DNA from: Chelativorans sp. ZYF759
GTDB lineage: Bacteria; Pseudomonadota; Alphaproteobacteria; Rhizobiales; Rhizobiaceae
Assembly (NCBI RefSeq): GCF_012911015.1
Contig: NZ_WVVV01000020.1
Span: 737-64,736, forward strand
Length of the DNA stretch: 64,000 nt
Direction: 5' to 3'
Numbering within the stretch: the first letter of the stretch is position 1; each line of letters starts with the position of its first letter. The notes beneath the pieces were generated by a model. That model was not told the DNA's origin and ran no database searches. It saw only the letters and a list, made by a program, of their open reading frames with translations. Positions 63,186 through 64,000 of the stretch are shown here, in pieces. The position numbers were made by a program, and so were the translations under genes.

Positions 63186-64000
63186 TCACTCGCTGGCGGT
63201 CTCGGCGTGGAGCGCTTCGGCCAGATCGCGCACGGCGGCCGCCGTGCGCGGGCCGAATCCCAGCAGATAGGAGCCGTTCATCCGGATGATGCGGTCCGCC
63301 GCACCCGCCGGCGTCGTGGCGACGGCCGGGATGGACGCCACCTCGCCGGGGCTCGGGTCGTGTTCGCCGCTCCTGTCCATCATGAGTATGAAGTCGGGCG
63401 CGGCTTCGATCACCGCTTCGTCGGTCAGCTGACGGTAGCCCTCATATTCGGTGATCGCATTGCGCGCGCCGGCCAGTTCGATGATGCCGTTCGCCGCCGT
63501 GCCGGTACCCGAGGCCATGATGCGGCCGTCCTGAACCGAGAGGATGAACATGACCGACGGCTCGCGGCCGGACGCCGCGGCGATGTCCTGGGCGGCGGAG
63601 ATGTCGGCTTCCACCCGCTCGGCCATCGCGGCGGCCACTTCGCTCACGCCGAGAGCGGCGCCGACGATCTCGATCTTGTCCACGACGCCGTCGCGATCAT
63701 AGGTCTCGGGGACGAAGACGATCGGCACGCTGGCACGCTTCAAGACCTCGATCGTCTCGGGCGGCCCGGCGCCCACGAGCGCGATGATGAGGTCCGGATC
63801 GACCGACAGAACGCCCTCGGGCGAAAGCGCGCGCATGTAGCCCACATCGGGCAATGCGGCGACGTCGGCGGGAAACTGGCTGGTGGAATCGCGCGCCACC
63901 AGCCGGTGTTCCTGCTCGAGTTCGAAGACGATCTCGGTAAGCGAGCCGCCAATCGTCACCACCTTCGTCGCGTTGCCGCTCGACTGGTCGACGGCCAGCG
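63186..64000 (-). CDS. hmuT: Haem ABC transporter substrate-binding protein, 5' end outside the window
   Basis: The visible 271 residues are the C-terminal part of a periplasmic binding protein of the FhuD/BtuF fold. They read VTIGGSLTEIVFELEQEHRL, then DVGYMRALSPEGVLSVDPDLIIALVGAGPPE, VPIVFVPETYDRDGVVDKIE and, near the end, GSYLLGFGPRTAAAVRDLAE. The frame stays open to the window edge, so the signal peptide is beyond it. It begins the hmuTUV run. Confidence 0.9.
   Translation of the reverse strand, partial: LAVDQSSGNATKVVTIGGSLTEIVFELEQEHRLVARDSTSQFPADVAALPDVGYMRALSPEGVLSVDPDLIIALVGAGPPETIEVLKRASVPIVFVPETYDRDGVVDKIEIVGAALGVSEVAAAMAERVEADISAAQDIAAASGREPSVMFILSVQDGRIMASGTGTAANGIIELAGARNAITEYEGYRQLTDEAVIEAAPDFILMMDRSGEHDPSPGEVASIPAVATTPAGAADRIIRMNGSYLLGFGPRTAAAVRDLAEALHAETASE

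Noticed and set aside
61202-63289. 695-residue plus-strand frame across hmuV and hmuU
   Set aside because: Same antisense effect; the minus-strand genes have full Walker and FecCD motifs.

Overview
The window looks like chromosomal DNA of an alphaproteobacterium of the order Hyphomicrobiales (Rhizobiales), probably near Mesorhizobium, Nitratireductor or Aquamicrobium. The evidence is high GC coding sequence, gcrA with GANTC sites, a SAM-II riboswitch before metZ, an alpha-r14 (SuhB-type) small RNA, the murA-DUF2948-hisD-UPF0262-phosphatase-infA-maf-yacG order, the dapD-dapE-truA-fmt-def neighbourhood and GC-rich palindromic repeats. Genus is an inference. I see no integrase, transposase, prophage, CRISPR array or rRNA.

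Layout. 1-3.5 kb: a repeat-riddled hypothetical gene, then a sugar isomerase / Gfo-Idh-MocA pair. 3.5-7.9 kb: hslO, argF-argD, and divergent gcrA. 7.9-10.1 kb: a nitronate monooxygenase and three small genes. 10.2-16.7 kb: a seven-gene catabolic operon read right to left (tetR, TRAP transporter dctPQM, cyclase-family hydrolase, BKACE enzyme, SMP-30 lactonase) with an operator and an intercistronic stem-loop. 17-22.1 kb: tRNA-Gly, a surface acyltransferase, and two near-identical voltage-gated sodium-channel genes flanking ppk2. 22.1-26.8 kb: methyltransferase, bidomain dCTP deaminase, SAM-II riboswitch-metZ, alpha-r14 sRNA, CDP-alcohol transferase, apaG. 26.8-33.2 kb: flippase and chain-length protein for an exopolysaccharide, folD, an SLC13 permease. 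33.3-39.5 kb: SDR, hrcA, a diguanylate cyclase, a HAD nucleotidase, a copper-handling pair and a LOG protein. 39.6-47.6 kb: lysine biosynthesis (dapD, dapE), truA, fmt, def, rmuC. 47.6-54.3 kb: the Entner-Doudoroff operon zwf-pgl-edd with a Gfo/Idh gene and a divergent aldehyde dehydrogenase. 54.3-60 kb: the murA-to-yacG housekeeping run. 60-64 kb: tRNA-Thr, an outer-membrane beta-barrel, and hmuTUV haem import cut by the window edge.

The regulatory signals are the least routine content. A 13-bp palindrome-like word is identical upstream of the sugar isomerase pair and of zwf, and the match extends to a flanking CTGGCC, suggesting one sugar regulator for both. The tetR operon has its own perfect inverted repeat. 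gcrA is preceded by five GANTC sites in about 150 bp. The argD transcript may begin with a GC-rich hairpin. The sRNA carries three hairpins that each expose an anti-Shine-Dalgarno loop.

I found no wholly new system that I would defend from sequence alone. The best candidates are the sodium-channel pair around ppk2, the TRAP/BKACE/cyclase/lactonase operon, and the in-frame invasion of a gene by palindromic repeats. Many long open frames antisense to real genes are composition shadows and were left out.
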